DNA from: DASSLY01 sp035689185
GTDB lineage: Bacteria > Actinomycetota > Actinomycetes > Actinomycetales > Dermatophilaceae
Reading direction: 5' to 3'
DNA: 47,575 nt
Assembly: GCA_035689185.1 (NCBI GenBank)
Contig: DASSLY010000039.1
Location: 1-47,575 of the forward strand
The notes beneath the pieces are model-generated. The model was not told the origin of the DNA and ran no database searches. It worked only from the letters and a program-made list of their open reading frames with translations. A program made the translations under genes and the position numbers. Positions 26,686 through 34,805 of this stretch are shown here, piece by piece. Position 1 is the stretch's first letter; the number at the start of each line of letters is the position of its first letter.

Positions 26686-27007
26686 GCAGGCGACCTTGCC
26701 GCCCAACGTGGCCGACGTGGAGGAGGCTATGCGCGACGTCGTGGACCCCGAGCTGGGGATCAACGTCGTCGACCTGGGCCTGGTCTACGGGATCACCGTC
26801 GACCAGCACAGGCACGCGGTCATCGACATGACGCTCACCAGCGCCGCCTGCCCGCTCACCGACGTGATCGAGGACCAGACCGCGCAGGCGCTGGACGGGC
26901 TGGTGGACACCCACCGGATCAACTGGGTGTGGATGCCGCCGTGGGGGCCGGACAAGATCACCGAGGAGGGGCGCGACCAGCTACGCGCCATGGGGTTCAA
27001 CATCTGA
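26678..27007 (+). CDS. sufT: MIP18/DUF59 family Fe-S maturation protein (SufT-like)
   Basis: 109 residues with the DUF59 fold: VEEAMRDVVDPELGINVVDLGLVYGI, then MTLTSAACPLTDVIEDQ with the conserved Cys, and WMPPWGPDKITEEGRDQLRAMGF. These proteins help load clusters onto clients and end many actinobacterial suf operons. ATG 26678 is preferred over GTG 26669 because AGGTGG lies 5 bp upstream of it. The last 27 bp overlap the 3' end of the convergent caspase gene. Confidence 0.92.
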   Translation: MTEQATLPPNVADVEEAMRDVVDPELGINVVDLGLVYGITVDQHRHAVIDMTLTSAACPLTDVIEDQTAQALDGLVDTHRINWVWMPPWGPDKITEEGRDQLRAMGFNI

Positions 27008-29650
27008 GCCGGCTGGCTGCCCGCGCCCGAACCTGCCCCGCGACACCAGCAGGGTGACGCCGGTGGCGAGCAGGAGCAGGACGAACGCGTCCGCCGCGGT
27101 CGTCGGCAGCGACTGGTCGGCGAGGACGGCCAGGTCCTTGATCCCCACGCCGATTCCCAGTGCCAGCCAGGAGGTGAGCAGGGCGACGGCCAGGGCCCGG
27201 TCACGCAGCGTCACCCCCAGCAGCGCCATCGTCACGGTGAGTGCGCCGACGTAGACCGCCTCGCCCTGCCACCACGCGTTGTCGGGGACGACGGCGACGG
27301 CTTCCACCAGCATGGCTGCGGCGCCGAGCGCGGCGAAACTCAGCAGCAGCCACCCGGCCACGCTGCGCCGGTCGAACCGCTGCCGGCCCAGCCGCCGGGT
27401 TCGCACCAGGACCACGAGCGCGCAGCCGGCGCCGAGCAGCAGCACGAGGGCGGCCGCGACCGCCATCTCCCAGCCGGGTTCGTCGTAACCGCCGTCCTTG
27501 ACCGCGCGGCCGAGCAGCGTCGACAGTGCCCACAGCGCGGCGGCGCCGCAGGACAGCACCGTGCCGGCCCCGGCCGAGCCGGCCGGGCGTCGGAGCAGCA
27601 GCACTCCGGCGACCAGGCTCAGACCGCTCAGCAGCGGAAACGCGACCAGCAGGTCCGTCGCCTGGGTGGGGAAGTAGTCGCCGTACTGGAACGGCCGCGT
27701 CATGGCGAGGCCCAGCAACACGCCACCAAGCGCGGCGGCACCTCCGACGGCCCGCATCACCGGTCTCCCGTCGCCAGCTGCCGGCCCGGCATGGCGCAGG
27801 GCGAGCAGGCCCAGCGCGACCATGACGGCGGTGATCCCCACCACCCGCGCCCAGTCGCCGGCACCGGCATCGCCGGAGGGAAGGGCGGCCGGGGCGAAGC
27901 TGAGGCCGCCCACCGCGAAGGCGCCCAGCATGGCGGCGCCGAAGGCCACCGGACGGACCAGGACGGCGAGCACCGGCGCCAGCAGGGTCACCACCGCGGC
28001 CCACCACTCCGGCGTGGCGAGCAGGCCGCCCGAGCTGCCCTGGACCGTGAGCAGCATCGCCCCCGTCACTGCCAGCGTCGCGGCCAGCAGCAGCGAGCTT
28101 GCGCCCCGCCCTGGGCCGAGTACGGAGCAACCCTGCTGCCGAGCGGCCACGATCGTCGCCACCCCGGCGGCCAGCAGGACCAGGACGGCCAGCGCGCTGA
28201 GGGTGAACCCGGCGGACACCGAGCTGCCGGCGACGACGACCACCTCGCTGAGCAGCGCCGCCGTCACGGTCGCCGTCACAGCGGCGCCGGCGAGCAGCCC
28301 CAGCTCCGCAGCCGGGGAGCCGCGTCCGGTCAGGACGGCCACCCCGGCGGTCACCGCGAGCGCGCCCGTGACGAACAGGACGGCGCCGACCGGCACGCCG
28401 CCGGGGAGGTTGAGGATCAGCTCGCCGGAGGCGAACGGCAGTGTCATCGCCAGCAGCTGCGCCGTCCCGCCGCTGGCGGCGAGCCACCCGGCGACGCGCT
28501 GGCCGCTCGGCAGCGGCTTGACCCCCTGCGACTTGTCAAAACCGGGTGGCGCCATGACCGGCTCTCGTTCTGACAACTCGGCGGGCGCCGCCGGCTGCCG
28601 CTGCGAGTTGTCAAAACCGGGTGGCGCCATGACCCGCTCTCGTTCTGACAACTCGGGGGGAGCAGGGGAGCCCAGCGACGACAGGGCGGCGGAGGCGGCG
28701 GTCGCGACATAGGAGATGTCGTTGGCGGCCAGTCCCTTCAAGGCGATCCGGGCGCCGAGGGCGACCGCCGGGTCGCTGCTGCGCAGCCGCGTCCCGAGCT
28801 CGCCGACGGCGCCGAGCCTGGCGAACATGTTCTGGTCGGCCAGGGCGGCCGCCAGCTCGGGGGGCAAGGCCGCCGGGAGCACCTTCTTCCGGCCGCTGCG
28901 GGCCAGGTACACCTCGCCCTGCATCTCCACGTCGCGGGTCGGCGTCTGGTTCGGGTTCTGCTCGCGGACCTTGTCGAACACGTAGTCGTAGAGCTCGTTC
29001 AGCGACACCAGGCCGTCCTCGTCGCGGTCGGCCTCCCCGGTCCGCAGCCCGTGCACCAGCGCGGTCGTGAACACCGACGGCGTGGCCTGGCCCTGCGCCA
29101 GCTCGGTGCCCTCGAAGGCGTACTCCATCGCCGACGACGCGCTGATCACCGCCCGGCCGCGCCCCCCGCCGAGCCGGTCGGCGGGGAAGGCCTCCAGCAC
29201 GTTCGCCGACCCTGAGGCCCGCACCGAAACCCCCTGGGCGAACGCGCCCCCGTAACAGCAGTCCAGGAACAGCACCATCCGCCGGGCCCGGCTGGAGCGC
29301 ATGCACCGCTGCACGAACTCGGCCGCCACCGCGCTCGACCCGAGCCGGTCCGGGCGGGTGTTGCGCGCGGCGAAGAACAGCTGGCTGGACTCGTCCTTCA
29401 GCCCGTGGCCGGAGAAGTGCAGCAGCAGCAGGTCGTCCGGGCGAGCGTCGCTGAACAGGTCCTCGATCGCCGCGGCCACCTGGTACGACGGCTCGTCGTG
29501 CAGCACCCGCACCTCGAAGCCGGCGACCTCCGGGTCGCGGAGCACCTCGGCCAGCGCGGTCGCGTCGGCGGCGGGCGATCGCAGCTGCCGGAGGCTCTCG
29601 TGCTCGTACGCCTGGCTCGCCACCACCAGCGCCAGCCGCCGTCCGGTCAT
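26981..29650 (-). CDS. Caspase-family protease fused to a polytopic membrane region
   Basis: 889 residues. Residues 1-250 are a C14 caspase/metacaspase-like domain: ALVVASQAY, the catalytic His82 in HFSGHG, and the catalytic Cys132 in LFLDCCYGG. A perfect 12-residue EF-hand loop DRDEDGLVSLNE is at 208-219, suggesting Ca2+ control. Residues 262-328 form a HEAT-like helical stretch. Residues 333-376 carry a twofold repeated linker, and from about 385 to 870 there are roughly 13-14 hydrophobic helices. ATG 29650 overlaps the upstream small gene by 4 bp. The architecture fits a membrane-anchored death or conflict effector. Substrate and trigger are unknown. The stop lies inside the convergent sufT gene. 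Confidence 0.85.
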   Translation of the reverse strand: MTGRRLALVVASQAYEHESLRQLRSPAADATALAEVLRDPEVAGFEVRVLHDEPSYQVAAAIEDLFSDARPDDLLLLHFSGHGLKDESSQLFFAARNTRPDRLGSSAVAAEFVQRCMRSSRARRMVLFLDCCYGGAFAQGVSVRASGSANVLEAFPADRLGGGRGRAVISASSAMEYAFEGTELAQGQATPSVFTTALVHGLRTGEADRDEDGLVSLNELYDYVFDKVREQNPNQTPTRDVEMQGEVYLARSGRKKVLPAALPPELAAALADQNMFARLGAVGELGTRLRSSDPAVALGARIALKGLAANDISYVATAASAALSSLGSPAPPELSERERVMAPPGFDNSQRQPAAPAELSEREPVMAPPGFDKSQGVKPLPSGQRVAGWLAASGGTAQLLAMTLPFASGELILNLPGGVPVGAVLFVTGALAVTAGVAVLTGRGSPAAELGLLAGAAVTATVTAALLSEVVVVAGSSVSAGFTLSALAVLVLLAAGVATIVAARQQGCSVLGPGRGASSLLLAATLAVTGAMLLTVQGSSGGLLATPEWWAAVVTLLAPVLAVLVRPVAFGAAMLGAFAVGGLSFAPAALPSGDAGAGDWARVVGITAVMVALGLLALRHAGPAAGDGRPVMRAVGGAAALGGVLLGLAMTRPFQYGDYFPTQATDLLVAFPLLSGLSLVAGVLLLRRPAGSAGAGTVLSCGAAALWALSTLLGRAVKDGGYDEPGWEMAVAAALVLLLGAGCALVVLVRTRRLGRQRFDRRSVAGWLLLSFAALGAAAMLVEAVAVVPDNAWWQGEAVYVGALTVTMALLGVTLRDRALAVALLTSWLALGIGVGIKDLAVLADQSLPTTAADAFVLLLLATGVTLLVSRGRFGRGQPAGSDVEPHGA
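28530..28654. repeat. Two in-frame palindromic repeats, 75-bp period, inside the caspase gene
   Basis: Two 50-bp copies (28530-28579 and 28605-28654) are nearly identical. Each is bounded by inverted arms, perfect GAGTTGTCA/TGACAACTC in the second copy and one mismatch in the first, with a central TGGCGCCA palindrome. The 75-bp period equals 25 codons, so the copies encode ELSERE-x-VMAPPGFD-x-SQ twice without shifting the frame. It looks like a REP- or MITE-like small repeat captured as coding linker. Confidence 0.85.
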
Positions 29651-30039
29651 GTCGTGCCCGGTTTGCGCACGTGCCGCAGCAGGAACAGCTGCACCAGCCG
29701 CTCCTGGTCCTGTGCGCTCGCGCCGGACAGCTCCAGCACGTCCCCGTCCAACTCCAGCCGGACGGTCTGGGCGGAGGCGGACTGGTGCGAGCGGTGCAAC
29801 CACCTCCGCAGGACATCCACGACCTGGCTCAGGACGCCGGACCCCGCCAGGGTCACCGCAAGCTCGGCCACCTGCATCGCGTCCACCGACCGGGTGCCGG
29901 GCAGGGCCGGGGTGGTGGCCCGGGCCACCTCGACGTCGTCGAGCTGGCGCAGCTCGTCGCTCAGGCGGCTGGTGAGCAGGTCGAGCCGCTCGTCGTCGGC
30001 CCCGTCCTCGGACAGCGAGATCCGCAGGTCGTTCGCCAT
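29647..30039 (-). CDS. EACC1-like effector-associated small protein
   Basis: 130 residues, no signal peptide. The pattern is acidic N-terminal strand, ELRQLDDVEVARAT, PGTRSVDAMQVAELAVTLAGSGVLSQVVDVLRRWLHRS, then a C-terminal strand TVRLELDGDVLELSG. It matches what I know of the EACC1 family (effector-associated constant component 1), an actinobacterial adaptor that sits beside caspase, trypsin and other effectors in conflict systems. GAGGAG lies 8 bp before ATG 30039. The TGA overlaps the caspase ATG by 4 bp, so the two are translationally coupled. The family call is from recall and should be confirmed by profile search. Confidence 0.72.
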   Translation of the reverse strand: MANDLRISLSEDGADDERLDLLTSRLSDELRQLDDVEVARATTPALPGTRSVDAMQVAELAVTLAGSGVLSQVVDVLRRWLHRSHQSASAQTVRLELDGDVLELSGASAQDQERLVQLFLLRHVRKPGTT

Positions 30040-30108
30040 GGGGACCACTCCTCGCACCATCGACGCGCACCGGCATGCTGAGGGCACACGCACCCAGTAG
30101 GAGCAAGC

Positions 30109-30786
30109 ATGGCGGCAGGCGAGCCGGCCGGTCTACGGCGATTCGAGGTGGCCGCGGCCCGGGTCGAACGCTGGGTTGCCGGGTTCGAGGAACGCCACGG
30201 CCCGGCCCGCCGTTCCGGTGCGCTGGTCCTCACCGCCGCGGACGGGTCGGTCGCCCGGCTTACCCCGTTCGTCGCCAACGACCGGTATGCCGTGTCGCTG
30301 GCCTCCTGGGCCGCCCACCCACCGTCGGTCGCCCTGCTGCTGGTCCGCCGCGGCGGGTATGCGGTGGGCCTGGCGGACCGGGACGCGCTGGTCGCGCACA
30401 AGGTGGGAACCAGGTACGTGCAGTCGCGTACCGCCGCCGGCGGGTGGTCCCAGCAGCGGTTCGCCCGGCGCCGGGCCAACCAGGCGGACGCCCTGGTGGA
30501 CGCGGTGTCCGGACACATGCTGGCGGTCCTCGGCGGCAAGCGCCCGCAGGCGTTGGTCGTCGGCGGAGACCGGGGGCTGGTCGCGGAGGTGCTGGCCGAC
30601 CCGCGGCTGGCCCGGCTCACGGCGCTGCCCCGGCGCGAGCTGTTCGACCTGCGCGACCCGCGTCGCTCGGTCCTGGCCGACGCGCTGGTCCGGGGCCGGT
30701 CGGTGCGGGTGGAACTACGCGAGACCGCGCCGCACGGCACCTCCGAGCCGTACCCGTGGCCCGGGGAACGGCCCCAGCCCCGCTGA
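30109..30786 (+). CDS. acVLRF1 family peptidyl-tRNA hydrolase (ribosome rescue)
   Basis: 225 residues, related to the eRF1/Vms1-like release-factor fold. The key loop GGWSQQRFARRRANQ (residues 111-125) supplies the GGxSQ catalytic motif that enters the peptidyl transferase centre. RGGYAVGLAD and VGTRYVQSRTAA precede it, and the C-terminal region ends in the conserved ELFDLRDPRRSVL. It should release nascent chains from stalled ribosomes. AGGAG lies 6 bp before the ATG. Divergent from the EACC1-caspase pair with a 69-bp gap. Confidence 0.88.
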   Translation: MAAGEPAGLRRFEVAAARVERWVAGFEERHGPARRSGALVLTAADGSVARLTPFVANDRYAVSLASWAAHPPSVALLLVRRGGYAVGLADRDALVAHKVGTRYVQSRTAAGGWSQQRFARRRANQADALVDAVSGHMLAVLGGKRPQALVVGGDRGLVAEVLADPRLARLTALPRRELFDLRDPRRSVLADALVRGRSVRVELRETAPHGTSEPYPWPGERPQPR

Positions 30787-30834
30787 GCGCGGCGTCGGGG
30801 CCGTTCCCGCGGCCATCAGTGCGATGTCCGCCTG

Positions 30835-32331
30835 TCATTCGGTGATGTGCAGGACGGCTCCCGACACGCCGGGTTCGAACACGAGGGCATAGAGCTCCCG
30901 CTGACTGTCCTGGCCGAACCCGATGAGCTGGACGTCCAACGGCCCGTCGCGCAGCTCAACGATCGTGTGGGCCCCGGTCTTCGCGCCGGAGGTGGCAAAC
31001 AGTCGGCCGTGAGCGTTGTTGAGACGTCGCGACGTGTCACCGAAGATGTACTGCCCAGCCAGCGAGGGGGACTGGCCACCGCGGTAGACGTAGCCGCCGA
31101 TGATGGCCGTCCCGTCGTCGTGGTCGTACTGGGCCACCGGGTCGGTGAACTGTGCTTGACCGGGCGCGTTGGCGAAGACGAAGCCGTCCGAGCGTGACCC
31201 CTTGAGCTGGAACTCACTGGGGGTGAAGGCGAAGGTGCCCTCCTTGACCCGCCATCCGTAGTTTCCCCCCGAGTTGACCACGTCGACCTCTTCGACGTCG
31301 TTCTGGCCGACGTCGCCGACCCAGAGCGTCCCGGGCTCGCCCGCGTTGGCCGCAGCGAAGTCGGCTGCGTCGAAGGAAATCCGGAACGGGTTGCGGAATC
31401 CGGTCGCGAAGATCTCGGGGAGCTCCCCGCGGGGTCCGTTGACAGCGAACGGGTTGTCGGCAGGGATCCCGTATTGCCCGTTGGCCGAGTTCGTGCCACC
31501 TGGGTCGATCCGCAGAATGTCGCCGAGCGGGTTGGTCGGGTTCTGCCCGTTGCCGTCCGCCCCATGGCCGAACATCGGCTTGCCGTCGAAGTTGGTCTGG
31601 CAGTTCTGGTCGTCTGCACCGCCGCCATCACCGAAGGCGACGTAGAGCTTGGCGTCGGGACCGAAGGCCATGTCTCCGGCGTTGTGGTTGCTCTGCGGCT
31701 GGTCAACGGTCATCAGCACCCGACTGGATGCGGCTGGTTCGAAGCGCAGCGGAGAGACACTGACCCGGTCCCACTCCCGGATCACGCTGCGGTGGTTGGC
31801 CTGCACGCCGCTGAGGTCGCACGGCCCGGGCGGGTCAGGCGGCAGCGGGAAGTCCGCGGGCGTGTTCGGGTCGAATGCCTCTGAGGTGTAGGTGTAGAGA
31901 TGACCGTCGGTGACGAAGTGGGGCGAGAAGGCGGCGCCGAGGAAGCCGCGTTCGTCCTTGGGGTCCTGGGGTCCGACCAGGAGTCCGCTCACATCGAGCA
32001 CCGTCGGTATCCGCGGCACCGGACGGGTCGCGGTCAGGTCGAGCTCCTTGAGCTGGCCGATCTGGTCGACCACGTACAGTATTGTGGGGCGTCCCGGTGC
32101 GGTCACGCCGGCCAGCGGCGCTGTGACGTCTCGCGTCACGGGGTCCAGTTCCACCCGTACGGGCCCTCGGACCACGTCCGGAACCGGATCGCCGATCGGC
32201 GCGGGCTCGGACCCACCTGCAGGGCTGGCCATTGCGGTGGCGACTACCAACAAGGCAGCCGATCCGGCAACGGTGCCGACGCGTCGACCTGGCTGCGAAT
32301 GGGATCGATAACGAAGAGATGCGTTAGGCAT
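30835..32331 (-). CDS. Secreted PQQ-dependent sugar dehydrogenase (glucose/sorbosone type)
   Basis: 498 residues. A basic N-terminus followed by VGTVAGSAALLVVATAMASPAGG indicates a Sec signal peptide. The rest is a six-bladed propeller: RGFLGAAFSPHF, QSNHNAGDMAFGPDAKLYVAFGDGGG (split), LGDILRIDP, GFRNPFRISFD, LWVGDVGQNDVEEVDVV and GGNYGWRVKEG, all hallmarks of soluble PQQ aldose dehydrogenases. It probably oxidises sugars outside the cell; the substrate and the source of PQQ are unknown. AGGAGGAG lies 6 bp upstream of ATG 32331. Confidence 0.88.
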   Translation of the reverse strand: MPNASLRYRSHSQPGRRVGTVAGSAALLVVATAMASPAGGSEPAPIGDPVPDVVRGPVRVELDPVTRDVTAPLAGVTAPGRPTILYVVDQIGQLKELDLTATRPVPRIPTVLDVSGLLVGPQDPKDERGFLGAAFSPHFVTDGHLYTYTSEAFDPNTPADFPLPPDPPGPCDLSGVQANHRSVIREWDRVSVSPLRFEPAASSRVLMTVDQPQSNHNAGDMAFGPDAKLYVAFGDGGGADDQNCQTNFDGKPMFGHGADGNGQNPTNPLGDILRIDPGGTNSANGQYGIPADNPFAVNGPRGELPEIFATGFRNPFRISFDAADFAAANAGEPGTLWVGDVGQNDVEEVDVVNSGGNYGWRVKEGTFAFTPSEFQLKGSRSDGFVFANAPGQAQFTDPVAQYDHDDGTAIIGGYVYRGGQSPSLAGQYIFGDTSRRLNNAHGRLFATSGAKTGAHTIVELRDGPLDVQLIGFGQDSQRELYALVFEPGVSGAVLHITE

Positions 32332-32361
32332 AAGGAACTCCTCCTATCCTTTCGCGCGGGT

Positions 32362-32412
32362 GCCCGCGCCCGGCGCGGGCTCCCCAGCCCCTCGGTGGAA
32401 TGGCGGTTCCAC
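32362..32412. promoter_or_regulatory. Inverted repeats in the leader of the sugar dehydrogenase
   Basis: GCCCGCGCC (32362-32370) and GGCGCGGGC (32372-32380) are perfectly complementary, and an overlapping alternative stem GCGGG-TG-CCCGC lies just beside them. A second inverted repeat GTGGAA-TGGCGG-TTCCAC covers 32395-32412. They sit 30-80 bp upstream of the dehydrogenase start and could be an operator plus a leader hairpin. The rest of the 266-bp gap (32332-32597) holds no gene I can support. Confidence 0.4.
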
Positions 32413-32597
32413 GAAAGACACGGCAGCCTCACGCGTCGCGCGAGGCACGAAAACAGTCCACACAAGCACCGACCTCCGCCGCGGTCAAGGCCTGCCTGAC
32501 GCATCAGAAATCCGAGCGGCTTCCCGTCGCCGAGGCCAGCACGACGGGTCTTCGCCTAGGCTGCCGGCGTGCGGGCCACGGACGCCAGGGGGGTGCG

Positions 32598-33182
32598 GTG
32601 ACCTCCGGTGGCCACGTCCTGCTCGTGTGCACCGGCAACGTATGCCGCTCACCGTTCGCCGAACGCGTGCTGGCGCACCAGCTGGACCAGCTCGGCATAC
32701 CGCCGGATCGCCGGGTTCGGCTGGCCAGCGCCGGGACCGCCGCACTGGTGGGGGAGTCGATGGACCCGCGCTGCGCCGCGCACGTGCGGTCGGCCGGCGG
32801 GACGGCTGAGAACTTCCGGGCCCGTCAGCTGACCGCGGACATGGTGGCCGATGCCGACCTGGTGCTCACCGCGACCCGGGAGCACCGCGCCGCCGTGGCC
32901 CGGCTGCACCCCCGTTCGTTGGGGTACGCCTTCGCCCTGCGGGACTTCGCCGTGCTGGTGGGGGATCTGCCTCGACCGTGGCGGCCCCACGACGGTCCGG
33001 CCTCGACGGTGGCCGGTCGAACCGCGGCTCAGGCCGCGGCACGACGGGGGCTGAGCCCACCACTGCCGGTCGGCGAGGCCGACATCGTGGATCCGTTCGG
33101 GCGGCCCGAAGCCGTCGTCGCTGCGATGACCCGGCAGGTGCTCGACGCGCTGCGGCCCATCCTGCGCGTCCTGGCGACCTGA
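32598..33182 (+). CDS. Low-molecular-weight protein tyrosine phosphatase
   Basis: 194 residues. The P-loop VCTGNVCRSP has catalytic Cys11 and Arg17. The DP-loop general acid is in ADIVDPFGRPE, around residue 164. The fold is the arsenate-reductase-like LMW-PTP, but the middle (LPRPWRPHDGPASTVAGRTAAQAAARRGLSPP, residues 130-160) is longer than in Wzb. It likely dephosphorylates the adjacent tyrosine autokinase and so tunes polymer export. The GTG at 32598 follows a G-rich site. It is convergent with the kinase gene, 22 bp apart. Confidence 0.9.
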   Translation: MTSGGHVLLVCTGNVCRSPFAERVLAHQLDQLGIPPDRRVRLASAGTAALVGESMDPRCAAHVRSAGGTAENFRARQLTADMVADADLVLTATREHRAAVARLHPRSLGYAFALRDFAVLVGDLPRPWRPHDGPASTVAGRTAAQAAARRGLSPPLPVGEADIVDPFGRPEAVVAAMTRQVLDALRPILRVLAT

Positions 33183-33204
33183 GACCGCGCCGGTGGCACT
33201 GTCC

Positions 33205-34566
33205 TCAGCCGTTGGTGCTTGCCGTCGATGAGCGGCCGCCGTAGTAGGCGTAGCTGTCGGCGCCCTTGACCGGCAGCATGTTGAGCACCAGGCCGAGGAC
33301 GTGACCGTTGACCGCCGCGAGCGAACTCAGTGCCTTGCCCAGCTGCTCGCGGTTGACCATCCCGCAGCCCACGACGACCACCGTTCCACCTGTGATGCTG
33401 CTGAGCACTGCCGCGTCGGTGACGGGCAGCAGCGGCGGGGAGTCGAGGATCACGTAGTCGAACCGAGTCTCCAGCTCTTGTAGCGTCTTGCTCATGGCGG
33501 CCGACCCGAGCAGCTCGCTGGGGTTGGGCGGGACCGAACCCCCGCCCAGGGCCCACAGGTTGCCGTCCGCGAAGGGCTGCAGCACGTCATCCAGCTCGAC
33601 CTGGCCGATGAGGACGTCGCTCAGGCCCACTGCCCCTTCCAGCCCGAGGTAGTCCAGCAGTCGCCGCCGGCGAAGGTCGCCCTCCACCACGCAGACCCGA
33701 GCGCCCCCGGCCGCCAGCGTGAGCGCGAGGTTGGCGGTCGTCGTCGTCTTCCCCTCGCCCGGCAGGGTCGAGGTCAGCACGATCGAGCGCGGCGCGTTGG
33801 CGATGTCGACGAAGCGCAGGTTGGTCCGCAGCGCTCGGAACGCCTCGGCCCGCGGACTGTGCAGGTCGGCCTGGACGACGAGGGGCCGCACCCGAGCGTC
33901 CGGGTCGAACGCGATGCCGCCGATGACCGCGGCAGGGGTGACGTCGGCGAGGTCCTTCTCGGTCTTCACCGAGGTGTCCAGCATGTCCCGCGCGACGGCC
34001 AGTCCGACACCCAAGACGAGCCCGAGGAGCAGGCCCAGCAACAGGTTGCGGGTGGGCCGCGGGCTGACGGGGGAGGTGGGCACGGTGGGACTGCTGACGA
34101 TGGTCACCTTGACCGGGGACGGGCGCCCGTCGGTGCTCTCCAGGTCGGTCACCGTCGCGGTGAACTGCTGGCCGACCGCATCCGCGATCCGGGCGGCCTG
34201 GGCCGCGCTGCGGTCCCGCACCGCGATGTCGATCAGCACCGTGTCCAGGGGGACGGTGGCGGTGACGCGCGGGCCGAGGGTCGCCGCGGTTGCTGGCAGC
34301 CGCAGCTGGCGGATCACCGGGTCGAGGACCTTTGGTGTGGTGATGACGTCGGCGTAGGACTTGACCCGCTGCTGGGTGAAGCTGCTTCCCTGCAGCAGCG
34401 AGGTGTTGTCGTTGCTGGCGGTGGAGACGAAGAGCCTGGTGGAGGCCGAGAACTCGGTCGGCGTCATCACCGTGGCCACGGCCGCCATCGCGACCACCGC
34501 AACGACGGTGGCGATGATCAGCCGCCAGCGCTTGCGCACCAAGCGAATTGACTCGTGCAGCTCCAC
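33205..34566 (-). CDS. Polysaccharide co-polymerase/tyrosine autokinase (Wzz-BYK)
   Basis: 453 residues. The N-terminal Wzz domain has two membrane helices (about 17-35 and 172-192) with an extracellular part and the PRPTRN motif before the second. The cytoplasmic kinase has Walker A TLPGEGKTTTTANLA, Walker A' VVEGDLRRRR and Walker B YVILDSPPLLPVTD. A C-terminal tyrosine cluster DSYAYYGG supplies the autophosphorylation sites. It controls chain length and export of the polysaccharide made by the genes that follow. GTG 34566 has GAGGAG about 10 bp upstream. The 239-bp gap to the next gene (34567-34805) probably holds divergent promoters, but no convincing hexamers were seen. Confidence 0.92.
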   Translation of the reverse strand: MELHESIRLVRKRWRLIIATVVAVVAMAAVATVMTPTEFSASTRLFVSTASNDNTSLLQGSSFTQQRVKSYADVITTPKVLDPVIRQLRLPATAATLGPRVTATVPLDTVLIDIAVRDRSAAQAARIADAVGQQFTATVTDLESTDGRPSPVKVTIVSSPTVPTSPVSPRPTRNLLLGLLLGLVLGVGLAVARDMLDTSVKTEKDLADVTPAAVIGGIAFDPDARVRPLVVQADLHSPRAEAFRALRTNLRFVDIANAPRSIVLTSTLPGEGKTTTTANLALTLAAGGARVCVVEGDLRRRRLLDYLGLEGAVGLSDVLIGQVELDDVLQPFADGNLWALGGGSVPPNPSELLGSAAMSKTLQELETRFDYVILDSPPLLPVTDAAVLSSITGGTVVVVGCGMVNREQLGKALSSLAAVNGHVLGLVLNMLPVKGADSYAYYGGRSSTASTNG

Positions 34567-34805
34567 TGTCCCGTGTGCTCCTCACCTCAGCTGTAGCTGG
34601 TCCGACCTGGGCGAGGACGGCGTGCCGCCGGCCGGCCGGCGACGCCTGGCCTCACCTGGGCCCCGGCGGCTCAGGGTAGTCCAGCCCAAGTCCTTCGTGT
34701 CCCAGATACGCCTCTTGGTGCGGTGTCGGTTACAGTCGAGCCGGTTTGCGCGGACTTACGCCCTATGCAGGTGACTTTCCGACGGCACGGCAGGGAGGGG
34801 AGCCG

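Noticed and set aside
28504..28710. Minus-strand 88-residue open frame with repeated WRHPVLTTRSGSR-type sequence
   Set aside because: It is an alternative-frame reading of the 75-bp duplication inside the caspase gene and has no start signal.
30040..30106. Caspase protein extended upstream through the EACC1-like gene
   Set aside because: The extra residues are an out-of-frame shadow of the small gene; ATG 29650 in the ATGA overlap starts exactly at the protease fold.
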